The notes under the pieces were generated by a model. That model was not told the origin of the DNA, made no database searches, and saw only the letters and a list, made by a program, of their open reading frames with translations. Below are positions 1 to 9,882 of a DNA stretch of 64,000 bases, piece by piece (within the stretch, counting starts at the first letter, position 1; every line of letters begins with the position of its first letter). The DNA is from a bacterium (GTDB lineage Bacteria > Bacteroidota > Ignavibacteria > Kapaibacteriales > UBA7675). The stretch lies in contig JAUIKM010000010.1 in assembly GCA_030430495.1 (NCBI GenBank), positions 1 to 64,000 of the forward strand. The letters run 5' to 3'. Position numbers and translations under genes: made by a program.

Positions 1-309
1 CTTGATTTTCCGAAGAGAATACTGCATCTTTTCCCATTGCGATTGCCGCTCCGTATTGGTAAGAAGGGTTTGACTTCTCCTTAGCATCGGTCGGTAATCG
101 CTATTTTTTAAACATACAGTCTGCCGCGGAATAAAAACCTTAGACCGGACATATTCCTCCCACCCTGCACTTTCACAGGTTTTTCGAATATCTCCTTTTT
201 CCGCACTATCGCCGGCCGCGCGAAGTACGCACAACAAGTCTAAGCCTTTAGTCAACCCCTTTAGAGGATTTCTCCGCCAACGGGCGCAGAAACTATCATA
301 ACGCGCCAT
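1..309 (-). CDS. Partial hypothetical protein (runs off left edge), 103 codons open: MARYDSFCARWRRNPLKGLTKGLDLLCVLRAAGDSAEKGDIRKTCESAGWEEYVRSKVFIPRQ...
   Basis: Manual reverse-strand translation from ATG at 309 to position 1 with no stop; absent from the ORF track, presumably because it is truncated. No family recognised. Confidence 0.45.
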   Translation of the reverse strand, partial: MARYDSFCARWRRNPLKGLTKGLDLLCVLRAAGDSAEKGDIRKTCESAGWEEYVRSKVFIPRQTVCLKNSDYRPMLRRSQTLLTNTERQSQWEKMQYSLRKIK

Positions 310-724
310 ATTCACCGGTGAACGTCCCTGAAAATCGCGGCCTCAATTGCCGGCGCGGGCACCGACCCGGACGCCGGACAACAAATCAGATGTTTGCAGC
401 ACGCCCGCCTGCGGCGCAACCCGCCCGCCCGAACCGCCTCATTCGCTGACAAACAAGAAGCTCATGGAGAGCGCCCGCAGGGCAAGCGATCAGAAGAGCA
501 GGTGGCAAAACCACGACAACGGGCCAATTTCGAGGATCCCGTGGCCTGCGCCGAAGACAGAAACTCCGCCGCCCCGATCCTGAATCGCCGGCACGGCCGA
601 ACGTGCAACGCAAGGCAGAATCATTGACTTACGCGCCAAAAAAGAATAACTTCCGGTCCCGGTGGCGCTTCTCTTCCCTCCCCGGCCGAATATCTATCCA
701 AGGACCAGATCCCGAGGACTATTA

Positions 725-2545
725 ATGAACCGTCGATCCTTCCTGAAGACCGGCGCCGGTATCGCCGCGATAGCAGGAACCCAATCCCTGCACGCCCGCG
801 GTGTCGGCGATGCCGCAATGGAGTCCAACGCCGATATCGGCGGGCTCCTCTCCGCCCGCGAACGCGCGCTCAATGCTGACCAACTGGAAACGCAGTCCGG
901 CCTGGAAGAATATGCCGGTCCATGGAATCAGGCCCAGGCCGCACATCTGCTGCGTCGCGCCGGCTTTCAGTTCAGCCGCGCCGACCTTGAACAGGCCCTC
1001 AGCGACGGACGCGCCGCCACCGTGGAAAAGTTGCTGACGATCAATCAGTATCCCGAAGCGCCGGGAGCATGGACGCAGGAAGCCATCCCCGCCCAGGTGA
1101 GCAATCAGCTGCAGAGCACCTACTACGGCTACTTCGTGCAGATGCAGCGCTGGTGGCTGCACCAGATGGCCTCCAGCCCGCATCCCCTGCTGGAAAAAAT
1201 GACCTTCTTCTGGCACAACCTGTTTACCTCCGAGCTCATCGTTGTGCGCTGGCCGCAGTACATGTACATGCAGAACGATATGTACCGCCGCCACGCTTAC
1301 CCGCACCTGGCCTGGCAGGAACGCGATCCGAACGAGTACCGCTCTACCTTCGGCAACTTCAAGGAGCTGGCCAAATACTCGGTCTACGACCCGGCCATGC
1401 TCGTCTACCTGAACGGCAACCTCAACAACGCCATCAATCCAAACGAAAATTACGCCCGCGAAATCATGGAACTGTTTACCATGGGCGAGGGCAACTACAC
1501 TGAGTTCGACATCGTCGAGGCGGCGCGTTCCTTTACCGGCTGGTACAACGTGCGCAGTATGCCCTTTTTCTCCTTTGAGGAAAAAGTGCACGACTTCGGC
1601 ACAAAAAACCTGCTGTTCGACGAAGTGAACGGCAGTCCGGGCATGTACGGTCCGGGGCAGGTTAAACCCTCGAACAACGGCTTGCCGGGCGGACGCGAAG
1701 AAGCGCAGTTGATGATCGACCTGATCTTCCGCCAGACCTTTAACGGCGGCACGGAACCCGGCGAGTCCGACCCGCGCCCCGTCGCCGAGGAAAGTGAATA
1801 CGCCGGTTTAAACATTCCGGCGGTCTATCTGGCCAAAAAACTCTACTCCTACTTTGTGTACGAAACGCCGACGCCGCACGTGGTGGCGCAACTGGCGCAG
1901 GAGATAGTTGAACAGAACTTCGACCTGACGCCGGTGCTGCGCACGCTGTTTAACAGCAACCACTTCTACGATCCGCTGGTGGAAGGCGCCATGATCAAAT
2001 CGCCGATAGAAATGACTGCGGGTCTGGTGCGCCAGCTGGAGTTAAACGCGCCGGCGAACTACAACAACAACGGCTTCATGGCCTACATCGGCAATATCAC
2101 CGGCGGAGCGCGTTTTGCGCAAACCGGCGGAATGGAACAGGAACTGCTCTCGCCGCCGAATGTGGCCGGCTGGCCGGGACATCGCGCCTGGATTTCGACA
2201 ACGACCTATCCCTATCGCAATTCGGTGACGGATAAATTCATCGAAGGTAAAATCTTCTCGATCGGCGCGCAGAGCGATCTGCCGGAGGTCGACGTCGACG
2301 TGGTTAATTGGGTGCGCACTTTCAACGACAGCGACGACATTTACAAACTGGTCGACGGCCTGCTGGCGCTGATGATTCCGACGCAGCTGGACGAGGCGCA
2401 GCGCCAGAACATTATCGACGCCTTCCTGCTGGGCAGTCCGGACTACGAATGGGCCGAGATTATCGCAGTGGACACCACGGCGCGCGTGCGCGTCGAACGC
2501 GGCTTGCAGGCCATTATGCGCCTGCCGGAATATCAGCTCAATTAA
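725..2545 (+). CDS. DUF1800 family protein with Tat-like signal (MNRRSFLKTGAG)
   Basis: ORF 662-2545; start set at ATG 725 before the RR-F-L-K signal. Motifs typical of DUF1800: NENYAREIMELFTMGEGNYTE, PPNVAGWPG. Confidence 0.9.
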   Translation: MNRRSFLKTGAGIAAIAGTQSLHARGVGDAAMESNADIGGLLSARERALNADQLETQSGLEEYAGPWNQAQAAHLLRRAGFQFSRADLEQALSDGRAATVEKLLTINQYPEAPGAWTQEAIPAQVSNQLQSTYYGYFVQMQRWWLHQMASSPHPLLEKMTFFWHNLFTSELIVVRWPQYMYMQNDMYRRHAYPHLAWQERDPNEYRSTFGNFKELAKYSVYDPAMLVYLNGNLNNAINPNENYAREIMELFTMGEGNYTEFDIVEAARSFTGWYNVRSMPFFSFEEKVHDFGTKNLLFDEVNGSPGMYGPGQVKPSNNGLPGGREEAQLMIDLIFRQTFNGGTEPGESDPRPVAEESEYAGLNIPAVYLAKKLYSYFVYETPTPHVVAQLAQEIVEQNFDLTPVLRTLFNSNHFYDPLVEGAMIKSPIEMTAGLVRQLELNAPANYNNNGFMAYIGNITGGARFAQTGGMEQELLSPPNVAGWPGHRAWISTTTYPYRNSVTDKFIEGKIFSIGAQSDLPEVDVDVVNWVRTFNDSDDIYKLVDGLLALMIPTQLDEAQRQNIIDAFLLGSPDYEWAEIIAVDTTARVRVERGLQAIMRLPEYQLN

Positions 2546-2574
2546 ACAGACAATTCAGTAGGGAGAATACATCC

Positions 2575-4134
2575 ATGTCGATTAAACGTCGCGATTTCCT
2601 GAAAGGAACAGCCGCCGCCGGGATAGCCCTGGCGGGGCTGCCGATGATTAACAATCTGGGCGTGCAGGCTCTGGCCAAGTCGCCCGGCATCGACGCGCTC
2701 AGCCGCCTGGCCGCCGACAACGACCGCATCCTTGTCCTTGTTCAGCTCTCGGGCGGCAACGACGGACTTAACACGCTGGTGCCCTGGCAGGACTCGAAGT
2801 ACTACGCTGCGCGCCCGGGCATCGCACTTAACGAATCGCAGACTTTGCCGCTGAGCGACAGTCTGCGTTGGCACTCGGCGCTGAGCGGTTTTCGCGATCT
2901 GTACGAAAACGAAAACCTGGCGATCATTCAGAACACGACATACCCCAATCCCAATCGCTCGCACTTCCGCGGCACGGATATCTGGTTAACAGCAACCGAC
3001 TCCGACGTCTTTTTCGGCGCGGGCTGGCTGGGACGGTACTTAACATCTGTTTTTCCGGATTATCCGGAGACGCTGCCGACGCACCCGATGGCAATTCAGA
3101 TCGGCGGTTCGCCTTCGCTTGGTTTCAGCACCAGCCTGGGCAATACCGCGCTGGCTTTCCGCACGCCGGAAGAGTTTTCCGCCATTGTCAACGGCAAAGC
3201 GACGGGTTATCCCGACGCCCCCGACACGCCGATGGGCGAGGAGTTGTCCTTCCTGCGCAATGTCGCCGCCAGCTCACAGATCTACGCGGACACCATCGAC
3301 GAAGTCTACGGCAAGGGCAAGGACCTCTCGACGGTGGAATATCCCGACACGGCTCTGGCGCGCGCATTAAACGCCGTGGCCGGACTGATAGCGGGCGGCC
3401 TGCAAACCAAGGTTTATCTCGTTTCGCTCGGCGGCTTCGACACTCATGCCTCGCAGCTGGGGCAGCACAACAATCTGTTAAGTACCGTCGGCGACGCCGT
3501 TAAAGCGTTCATGGACGATGTCAACGCCATCGGCGTCGGCGATCGCGTGGCGGGCATGACCTTCTCCGAATTTGGACGTCGTGTTAACCAGAACGGCAGC
3601 GCGGGCACGGACCACGGCACGGCCGCTCCCATGTTTGTTTTCGGCAACAAGGTGCTGGGTAAAACAGTTCACGGCAATACGCCCAACCTCGACGACCTGG
3701 ACAACCGCGGCGATATCAGGATGGAGCACGATTTCCGCGAGGTCTACGCCTCCGTCCTCGCACAGTGGTTCGGCGAGTCCGACGGCCTCGTCAGCAAAGT
3801 GCTCTTCCGCGAGTTTAACACTTTGCCGCTCTTCGAAAAACCGGTCGTCAGCAGCGTTGAAGACCAACTCGAACGCGACATTGCGCCGATGATTTATCCG
3901 AATCCGGCGGTGTCGCAGGCGACGCTGGCGTTTAATCTGCCGCAGCGCAGCACGGTTGAGGTCAGCATTCTGGACGTGCAGGGACGCACGTTGGCGCGCG
4001 TTCACAATGGCGAGCTGGCGGCGGGACGGCACAGTCTGGCGCTTAACGTTTCCGGCTTCAGCAGCGGCCTCTACCTTACGCGTCTGCGTGTGGGCGGCTA
4101 CGAAATGATGCGCGCACTTAATGTAGCGCGTTAA
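2575..4134 (+). CDS. DUF1501 family protein with Tat-like signal (KRRDFLKG) and C-terminal T9SS sorting domain
   Basis: ATG 2575 inside ORF 2308-4134; GGNDGLNT, RSHFRGTDIW, GGFDTH, SEFGRR, GTDHG motifs; C-term YPNPAVSQATLAFNLP...VEVSILDVQGRTL...GLYLTRLRVGG. Confidence 0.9.
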   Translation: MSIKRRDFLKGTAAAGIALAGLPMINNLGVQALAKSPGIDALSRLAADNDRILVLVQLSGGNDGLNTLVPWQDSKYYAARPGIALNESQTLPLSDSLRWHSALSGFRDLYENENLAIIQNTTYPNPNRSHFRGTDIWLTATDSDVFFGAGWLGRYLTSVFPDYPETLPTHPMAIQIGGSPSLGFSTSLGNTALAFRTPEEFSAIVNGKATGYPDAPDTPMGEELSFLRNVAASSQIYADTIDEVYGKGKDLSTVEYPDTALARALNAVAGLIAGGLQTKVYLVSLGGFDTHASQLGQHNNLLSTVGDAVKAFMDDVNAIGVGDRVAGMTFSEFGRRVNQNGSAGTDHGTAAPMFVFGNKVLGKTVHGNTPNLDDLDNRGDIRMEHDFREVYASVLAQWFGESDGLVSKVLFREFNTLPLFEKPVVSSVEDQLERDIAPMIYPNPAVSQATLAFNLPQRSTVEVSILDVQGRTLARVHNGELAAGRHSLALNVSGFSSGLYLTRLRVGGYEMMRALNVAR

Positions 4135-4160
4135 ACTGAAGCATCGGATATGACGAATCA

Positions 4161-4204
4161 ACGGCACGACAGAAGGAACTCAGTATTCCACTCTGTTGTG
4201 CCGT
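4161..4204 (+). terminator. Hairpin downstream of DUF1501 gene
   Basis: acggcacgaca ... tgttgtgccgt inverted repeat (one wobble); weak T tail. Confidence 0.4.
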
Positions 4205-4350
4205 CGTCCTTTGTGGGCGATTCTGCGCCGGCATGATTGCAGCGCGGTTCCCGCTCGCTTTTAACGGCCGCTTTTGTTAACCATTCAACCGGAAGTCCCG
4301 GAGCTTCAAACCGGCGACAAAACAAAGATCACATCAGACACGAGAACGAC

Positions 4351-5511
4351 ATGCAACTTCAAATCCCGCAATCAACTGGAAGTCGGCGCACCCTGCGCTC
4401 GACGGTCATGGTGTTGCTGCTGACAGTTCTGGCCGCACCGACGCTGCGAGCCAACATGCAGCAGCCATGGATCGACGGAACGTCGTACAGCGAAATGTTT
4501 ATTGCGGAGTACGCCGACATTCTGCACGAGGATCTGCACGTTGAAATAGAGCCCGGGTTTGAGTATGCCGTTTTCCGTGTGCGCTATGAGGTAGAATGCC
4601 GCGAAGACGGCAGACATATTCCCTTTGCGTTTCTTGCGATGAATGCCGAAAACCATTGGGATGATACGTTTGACGATGGTTTCACGGTCGAACTGGACGG
4701 CAGATTGCTTTCAACAAATGACCAGCCGGACTCGACGGAGCAGGCATTGCGCGAGGCATTCGGCGCACAGGTCGACTCGATTTATTCAAAAAGCGCGACT
4801 TCGCTGGAGATTTGGCAGTTTCTGCGCCCCGAATACAGAGACTTGAAATTTTTCAGCGCCGGGTTAAACAAAGGTAAACACGTGATTGAAGTGCGCTATC
4901 GCGCCGCGGCGCACATCGATATCAGCGAGTACGTCAGGGAGTACCGATTCCACTACGCTCTCGGTCCGGCGCGCTACTGGAAATCCTTCGGCACACTCAA
5001 TCTGATGATCGACGGCGGCGGCGAGGCCGCCGCCTTCAGCTCCAACCTGCCGGACAGCATGTTTAAACGCGAGGGCGAAGTACTACGAGCGCAGTTCGAC
5101 GGCATTCCGCTGGACGTCATTGAACTTCAGTTCACGCCGGAAGTCTCGGGATTCACATCATTTGTCATTTCGCTCAGCCCCTTCGGCACGGCACTGATAT
5201 TCGTCTCGCCTTTTTTCCTGCTCCATCTTTACCTTATTTACCGCAACTTCAGACTTGCGGAGGGACATTGGAAGTACTTCCTGGTTTTAATCTCGGGCTG
5301 TCTGGTCGTTCCAATCTTGTTTTTGTTATTTCTGCTGTTGTCCGATGAATTGACGGACTTCCTGATCGGCGCACATGCCGGCGGCCTTCACGGCACGATT
5401 TATTCAGTGATTTTCCTTTCGCCGTTTGTGTTTTTGATTTACTGGGGAGTGATCGCGGCGGTGCAGTTTGTTATTGCGGTCGCGCGGAAAAAGTCGGATG
5501 AAAAAACTTGA
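4351..5511 (+). CDS. Hypothetical protein with N-terminal signal and C-terminal transmembrane helices
   Basis: ORF 4237-5511, likely start ATG 4351 (MQLQIPQ); hydrophobic N-term and several hydrophobic C-terminal segments. Confidence 0.6.
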   Translation: MQLQIPQSTGSRRTLRSTVMVLLLTVLAAPTLRANMQQPWIDGTSYSEMFIAEYADILHEDLHVEIEPGFEYAVFRVRYEVECREDGRHIPFAFLAMNAENHWDDTFDDGFTVELDGRLLSTNDQPDSTEQALREAFGAQVDSIYSKSATSLEIWQFLRPEYRDLKFFSAGLNKGKHVIEVRYRAAAHIDISEYVREYRFHYALGPARYWKSFGTLNLMIDGGGEAAAFSSNLPDSMFKREGEVLRAQFDGIPLDVIELQFTPEVSGFTSFVISLSPFGTALIFVSPFFLLHLYLIYRNFRLAEGHWKYFLVLISGCLVVPILFLLFLLLSDELTDFLIGAHAGGLHGTIYSVIFLSPFVFLIYWGVIAAVQFVIAVARKKSDEKT

Positions 5512-5713
5512 CTCGAAGCAGTCGGCAGATTAACTTGGGCAGAGCTTCAGCCAGACGGCCGCTATTCTCTGACCGATCAATAGTACTTCCATTACAAGAC
5601 GTTGTTTTCTGAGCGCATCAAACCGACGGATCGCCGGCTTGACAACGCTCGCACTCCGGGACCTCTGGTAGTGCATTGATCCCTGTTCAGATCTTGAACT
5701 ACATAGTTGAATT

Positions 5714-7606
5714 ATGTGGAAACTCCGATTTATCCTGGCAGCCTGTGCGCTGTTGACCACTTGCTGCGCCGGCACATCCGAAGTGCTTGAAGATCAATCA
5801 GCCGATCACCCCCTCGTGTGCGACATTCCCAGGGCCGGCAAGCTCGTTAACATTTCATACGACTCAGGCCATCCAGACGCATATTTTCGCGCAGAGGACT
5901 CACTGGTCGCGACAATCCAAATCCACACAAAACATCAAAGCAGGATTCACCGCCTGCTGCTGCAACGTGACGGAACGCGTTACTCAGAGCAATACACTGT
6001 CCCCGCCGATGCCGTCCATTTCAGTATATCGGTTTCTCCACCGGGCGTGCACAGGACACCTGAATCTGCTGCGTGTGTAGTTTACGATGGAGACAACTAC
6101 GTTGAACGCGGATTGTGCCACATGATGCGCCAGGCAGAAGATTCCGCCGAACTTGACGATCTGCTGACAGACACTCTGTTAACATCCACAGATGACTATG
6201 CTCAATGGCCGGTGTACATAGAGAGATTGCTGTTCTTAAGGACCAAAGCGCCAAAGCTCACATCCGCCCAATGGCGTGCAGCCGGGATCGTACACGACGC
6301 TTTGGAATTAACAGCCGCGGAGCGTTTCAATTTACATCTCGCTCTGACGCTGGCCGCTCATGCACTTGAAGACCGAACATTGTTCCATCAACAGTTGGAC
6401 AGCCTGGCGGGATACGCCTCTCTTTTAGCTTCGCAGAAACAGCCCCTCGCCTATACTTCACAACTTGTTTTCAGCAATATTGTGAATCGTGAAATTGAAC
6501 TGGCTCTCGATCTTCAGGAAACAGCTGAGGACGTCGACACGGCATCGCTGTCAACACTTTGCCGGATAGCGGTACAATTGAACACACCGCACATTTACAA
6601 CAGGCTCTTCACACAAAGAAGACCTGCCGCCGAGGTGTTTAATCTGATTCCGGAGTCAATCAGAAGTGCGATTGACGGCGCGGCTCAATGTGTTCAGGAT
6701 ACATCACCGTGTGAGATAAGAGGCAGCTTCAGTCTTTTTTACACTGCTGCATCAACTGCAGATCAGGTTGGATGGAAGGGCGATATAGAAATCTTCGCAC
6801 GGGCCATGGAAAAATTCGGCGAAATCCCGGTCTGGAACTACGACGACCCGACGCAATGCGTCGCAATTACCGACATCAGCGGCATGAGGTCCGGCGCATT
6901 CCTCGAAATTGCGCGCACGTTTAACGACAGCGGCGATCGCGAACGCGCCAAACAGTACTTCCACAAAACCCTGGCATGCCGCGGCAATTTCGTGCTGGGC
7001 GCGCGTTCGCTCGCCGCTGTGGCAATGGGCAAACTTTTTGCCCAAAGCGGCGAACTCGACAGCGCCGAAAAATACTGGGCCGCCGCGGAACTTCTCGGCA
7101 GCCCCTTTGCGGATGAAGTGCTCGACGGCATTAAACAACTGCGCGATTCCCTGCAGTTAACACCAACAGATCAGGATAAACTGCTGGCGCAATACGCGGA
7201 GTTTACGCCGCCGATAGTTTCTCATCCGATTCAGGGAGAATTGCAGACGGAAAAGGGTCCTGTCAGCTACAACAGCGAGGAACCGCTCATCCTGCTCTTT
7301 TCGTCGATTGGATGCTCCGTCTGCACGGAACTGATGCCCGGACTGTACCGGGACCTCAAACAGCTTTTTCCGCCGGAGAATATCATCATTGTCAGCGAAG
7401 ACCCGGTCGAAACAGTGAAATCGATTTACGGCAAAGATGTTATTTATGCACCGATGGACCGCGAAGTGGCGGCGCGCCACCAGGTGCAGATACTGCCCTC
7501 GGTTCAGGTTGTGCGCAGGAACAACATCGAGTTCAAACGCCCCAGTTTGTCGACGACGACATTTCAGCAGCTTAAACAGTTGTTCGGGCCGCAGGAGGAT
7601 CAGTAG
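5714..7606 (+). CDS. Predicted lipoprotein with C-terminal thioredoxin-like domain (CSVC)
   Basis: N-term MWKLRFILAACALLTTCCAG (lipobox-like); helical middle region; C-term EPLILLFSSIGCSVCTELMPGLYRDL...ILPSVQVVR. Confidence 0.7.
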   Translation: MWKLRFILAACALLTTCCAGTSEVLEDQSADHPLVCDIPRAGKLVNISYDSGHPDAYFRAEDSLVATIQIHTKHQSRIHRLLLQRDGTRYSEQYTVPADAVHFSISVSPPGVHRTPESAACVVYDGDNYVERGLCHMMRQAEDSAELDDLLTDTLLTSTDDYAQWPVYIERLLFLRTKAPKLTSAQWRAAGIVHDALELTAAERFNLHLALTLAAHALEDRTLFHQQLDSLAGYASLLASQKQPLAYTSQLVFSNIVNREIELALDLQETAEDVDTASLSTLCRIAVQLNTPHIYNRLFTQRRPAAEVFNLIPESIRSAIDGAAQCVQDTSPCEIRGSFSLFYTAASTADQVGWKGDIEIFARAMEKFGEIPVWNYDDPTQCVAITDISGMRSGAFLEIARTFNDSGDRERAKQYFHKTLACRGNFVLGARSLAAVAMGKLFAQSGELDSAEKYWAAAELLGSPFADEVLDGIKQLRDSLQLTPTDQDKLLAQYAEFTPPIVSHPIQGELQTEKGPVSYNSEEPLILLFSSIGCSVCTELMPGLYRDLKQLFPPENIIIVSEDPVETVKSIYGKDVIYAPMDREVAARHQVQILPSVQVVRRNNIEFKRPSLSTTTFQQLKQLFGPQEDQ

Positions 7607-8061
7607 CGTCCTGCAAGTTTGCAGAGCATGTCGCCGAAGACAAGCAGCAATTCCTCGCAGTCGTCCGGACGGCGTGCAGAGGCATTGAGGCCGCGTAACG
7701 GGCCGCCGGGCCACAGACTCATACCCTCCGGGCTTCCAACCCGCCAACGATCAAAACAAACAAGCCAGCCGCAAGCGGCGCAGCGCTCAGGAAGCAAGCC
7801 GGCGAGTCGCAGCGAGAAGGCGAAGCTCAGAACAGCCCCGAGCCTTTAAACCTTGGCGCAAGTCCCACAGTCCCAGTCCCCGTGTGACGAACGTGTGCAC
7901 CGACAATCCGTGGCGCGTCCCCCGGCCGCCGCATGCCCGTTCCGCACCCGAACGCACATTATTATGCAATCGCACAAATCTTTCGAATTTTCTGTAACAT
8001 GCGCGGGGGCCCTCGCATTTCTGGGCACTCTCAAAGTTCCGATAAACTACAAAGGCCGAAC

Positions 8062-9855
8062 ATGAACCGACGATCCTTCCTGACGGCATCGCTGGGCAGC
8101 GCCGCCGCCCTGGGCCTGGCCTCGACCGCCCTCGGCAAAAGCACTGACGCCGCCAAAGCCCATGACTGGCGGACCAGCCAGCGAATGCGCAAAGCTCTCA
8201 ACCCCGGACCCGTGGCCGTCGAGTCCGGCCTGGAAGAATACAAACCGGGTGAAAATCTCAACAGAGCCGACGCCGCCCACCTGCTGCGCCGCGTGGGCTA
8301 CAACATCAATCCGGCGGACGCGGCATTCGTGCAGGGTATGAGCGCAGCCCAGGTGATCGACCACCTGCTGACCTCCGACGCATTCGACACGCCCGCAGCG
8401 CCCGAATTCGAAGAATATGAAATCCTCTCGCGCCAGGAACTGGCCGAGCTGACACCGGAAGAGCGCACACAATACCAACAGAATATTCAGCGCACGCAGA
8501 TCAACAACAACCGCCTGCTGCAAGCCTGGTGGGTCCACAAGTTCGGCTTCAGCGGCATGACCAAAGCCGAGGGTCAACGCACGCCGCTCTACAACCCGCT
8601 GCGCGAACGCATGACGCTGCTGCTGCACGATCTCTACGCCAACGAAATCATGGTCGTGCGTTTTGCCGAGCTGATGTACACACAAAACACGACCTTCCGC
8701 AGCCACGCCTTCGGCGACCTGCGGGACCTGGCGCGGCGCATGGTGGACGACCCCGCCATGCTGATCTACCTGAACGGCAACCAGAACAGCAAAAACCGCC
8801 CGAATGAAAACTTTGCGCGCGAGATTCTGGAGCTGTTTACGCTGGGCGAAGGCAACTACACGGAACAGGACATCATCGAAGCGGCACGCACCTTTACCGG
8901 CTGGATCGTCAATCAGCAAACGCGCGAATCCGCGATGATCGTCAACCTGCACGACTTTGAAAGCAAAACGATGTTCGGCGAGACCTATCGCTATCCGGCG
9001 ACGATGGAAGGCGCACTGGCGGAGATCGATTTTGTCATCGGCCTGATCTTTGCGCAGCGCTTTGCCGACGACGCGCCGGAGTACGCCGGGCGCAGCATCG
9101 CCGCCGTGCACCTGGCCGAACGCCTCTACAAAACCTTCGTCTACGAACACGTCGACACGACAATTGTCGGTCAGCTGACCGAAATGATCGAAGCGAACGA
9201 CTTCAACATCGCTCCGGCGCTGCGCGCGCTGCTTTCGAGCGCGCACTTCTACGATCCGGAATTCCGCGGCGCGATGATTAAATCGCCGACCGACTTCATG
9301 ATCGGCATCATGCACCAGTTTCCGATGACCGGCCCGACGGCTTCGCCTTCAGAGGGCGTGCCGGGCGGCCGCCAGACGACCAACATCTGGTATCTGCTCT
9401 CGCAGGGTTCCAACGACCCGCTAACGAACGGCTTCCTGGATGCGCTCGGCGAGCAGGTGTTTAATCCGCCCAACGTGGCCGGCTGGCCCGGTTATCACGA
9501 GTGGATCAATACCGCTACCTATCCGCTGCGCAACTACTACTCCGACCTGTTCTCCGACGGCATCGCGCTTAACAACGGCCGCGTTAACTACGCGACGATC
9601 CAGGTGCTGGAATTCGGCCGGCAGTTCCCGTCCTTCCAGACCGACGGCGACGCGCTTATCGGCGAGATTGCCGAATACCTGCTGCCTTTTGACCTCTCCG
9701 ACAAACAGCACGGGGACATGGTCGAAGCGCTGGTGGGCAACCGCGACCGCGCCTACGAATGGCCTGAAAAAGTGCTGGATGAAGAGCTGGCCGCCGAGGG
9801 AATGTTAAACCTGATCAAAGCCATGATGCGCTTACCGGAATTTCAACTTGCTTAA
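8062..9855 (+). CDS. DUF1800 family protein with Tat-like signal (second copy)
   Basis: ATG 8062 MNRRSFLTASLGS; same conserved blocks as 725-2545 (NENFAREILELFTLGEGNYTE, PPNVAGWPG). Confidence 0.9.
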   Translation: MNRRSFLTASLGSAAALGLASTALGKSTDAAKAHDWRTSQRMRKALNPGPVAVESGLEEYKPGENLNRADAAHLLRRVGYNINPADAAFVQGMSAAQVIDHLLTSDAFDTPAAPEFEEYEILSRQELAELTPEERTQYQQNIQRTQINNNRLLQAWWVHKFGFSGMTKAEGQRTPLYNPLRERMTLLLHDLYANEIMVVRFAELMYTQNTTFRSHAFGDLRDLARRMVDDPAMLIYLNGNQNSKNRPNENFAREILELFTLGEGNYTEQDIIEAARTFTGWIVNQQTRESAMIVNLHDFESKTMFGETYRYPATMEGALAEIDFVIGLIFAQRFADDAPEYAGRSIAAVHLAERLYKTFVYEHVDTTIVGQLTEMIEANDFNIAPALRALLSSAHFYDPEFRGAMIKSPTDFMIGIMHQFPMTGPTASPSEGVPGGRQTTNIWYLLSQGSNDPLTNGFLDALGEQVFNPPNVAGWPGYHEWINTATYPLRNYYSDLFSDGIALNNGRVNYATIQVLEFGRQFPSFQTDGDALIGEIAEYLLPFDLSDKQHGDMVEALVGNRDRAYEWPEKVLDEELAAEGMLNLIKAMMRLPEFQLA

Positions 9856-9882
9856 ACAACACAATCAAGCCGGAGTAGATAA

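Noticed and set aside
347-627. Short overlapping ORFs (78, 75 and 77 aa) in the left intergenic region
   Set aside because: Mutually overlapping, low-complexity translations without conserved features; treated as non-coding.
7600-8089. Cluster of 60-100 aa ORFs on both strands upstream of the second DUF1800 gene
   Set aside because: Arg/Ser/Pro-rich translations typical of GC-rich non-coding DNA.
8047-9315. 422-aa minus-strand ORF antisense to the DUF1800 gene
   Set aside because: Shadow ORF; the plus strand encodes conserved DUF1800 motifs.
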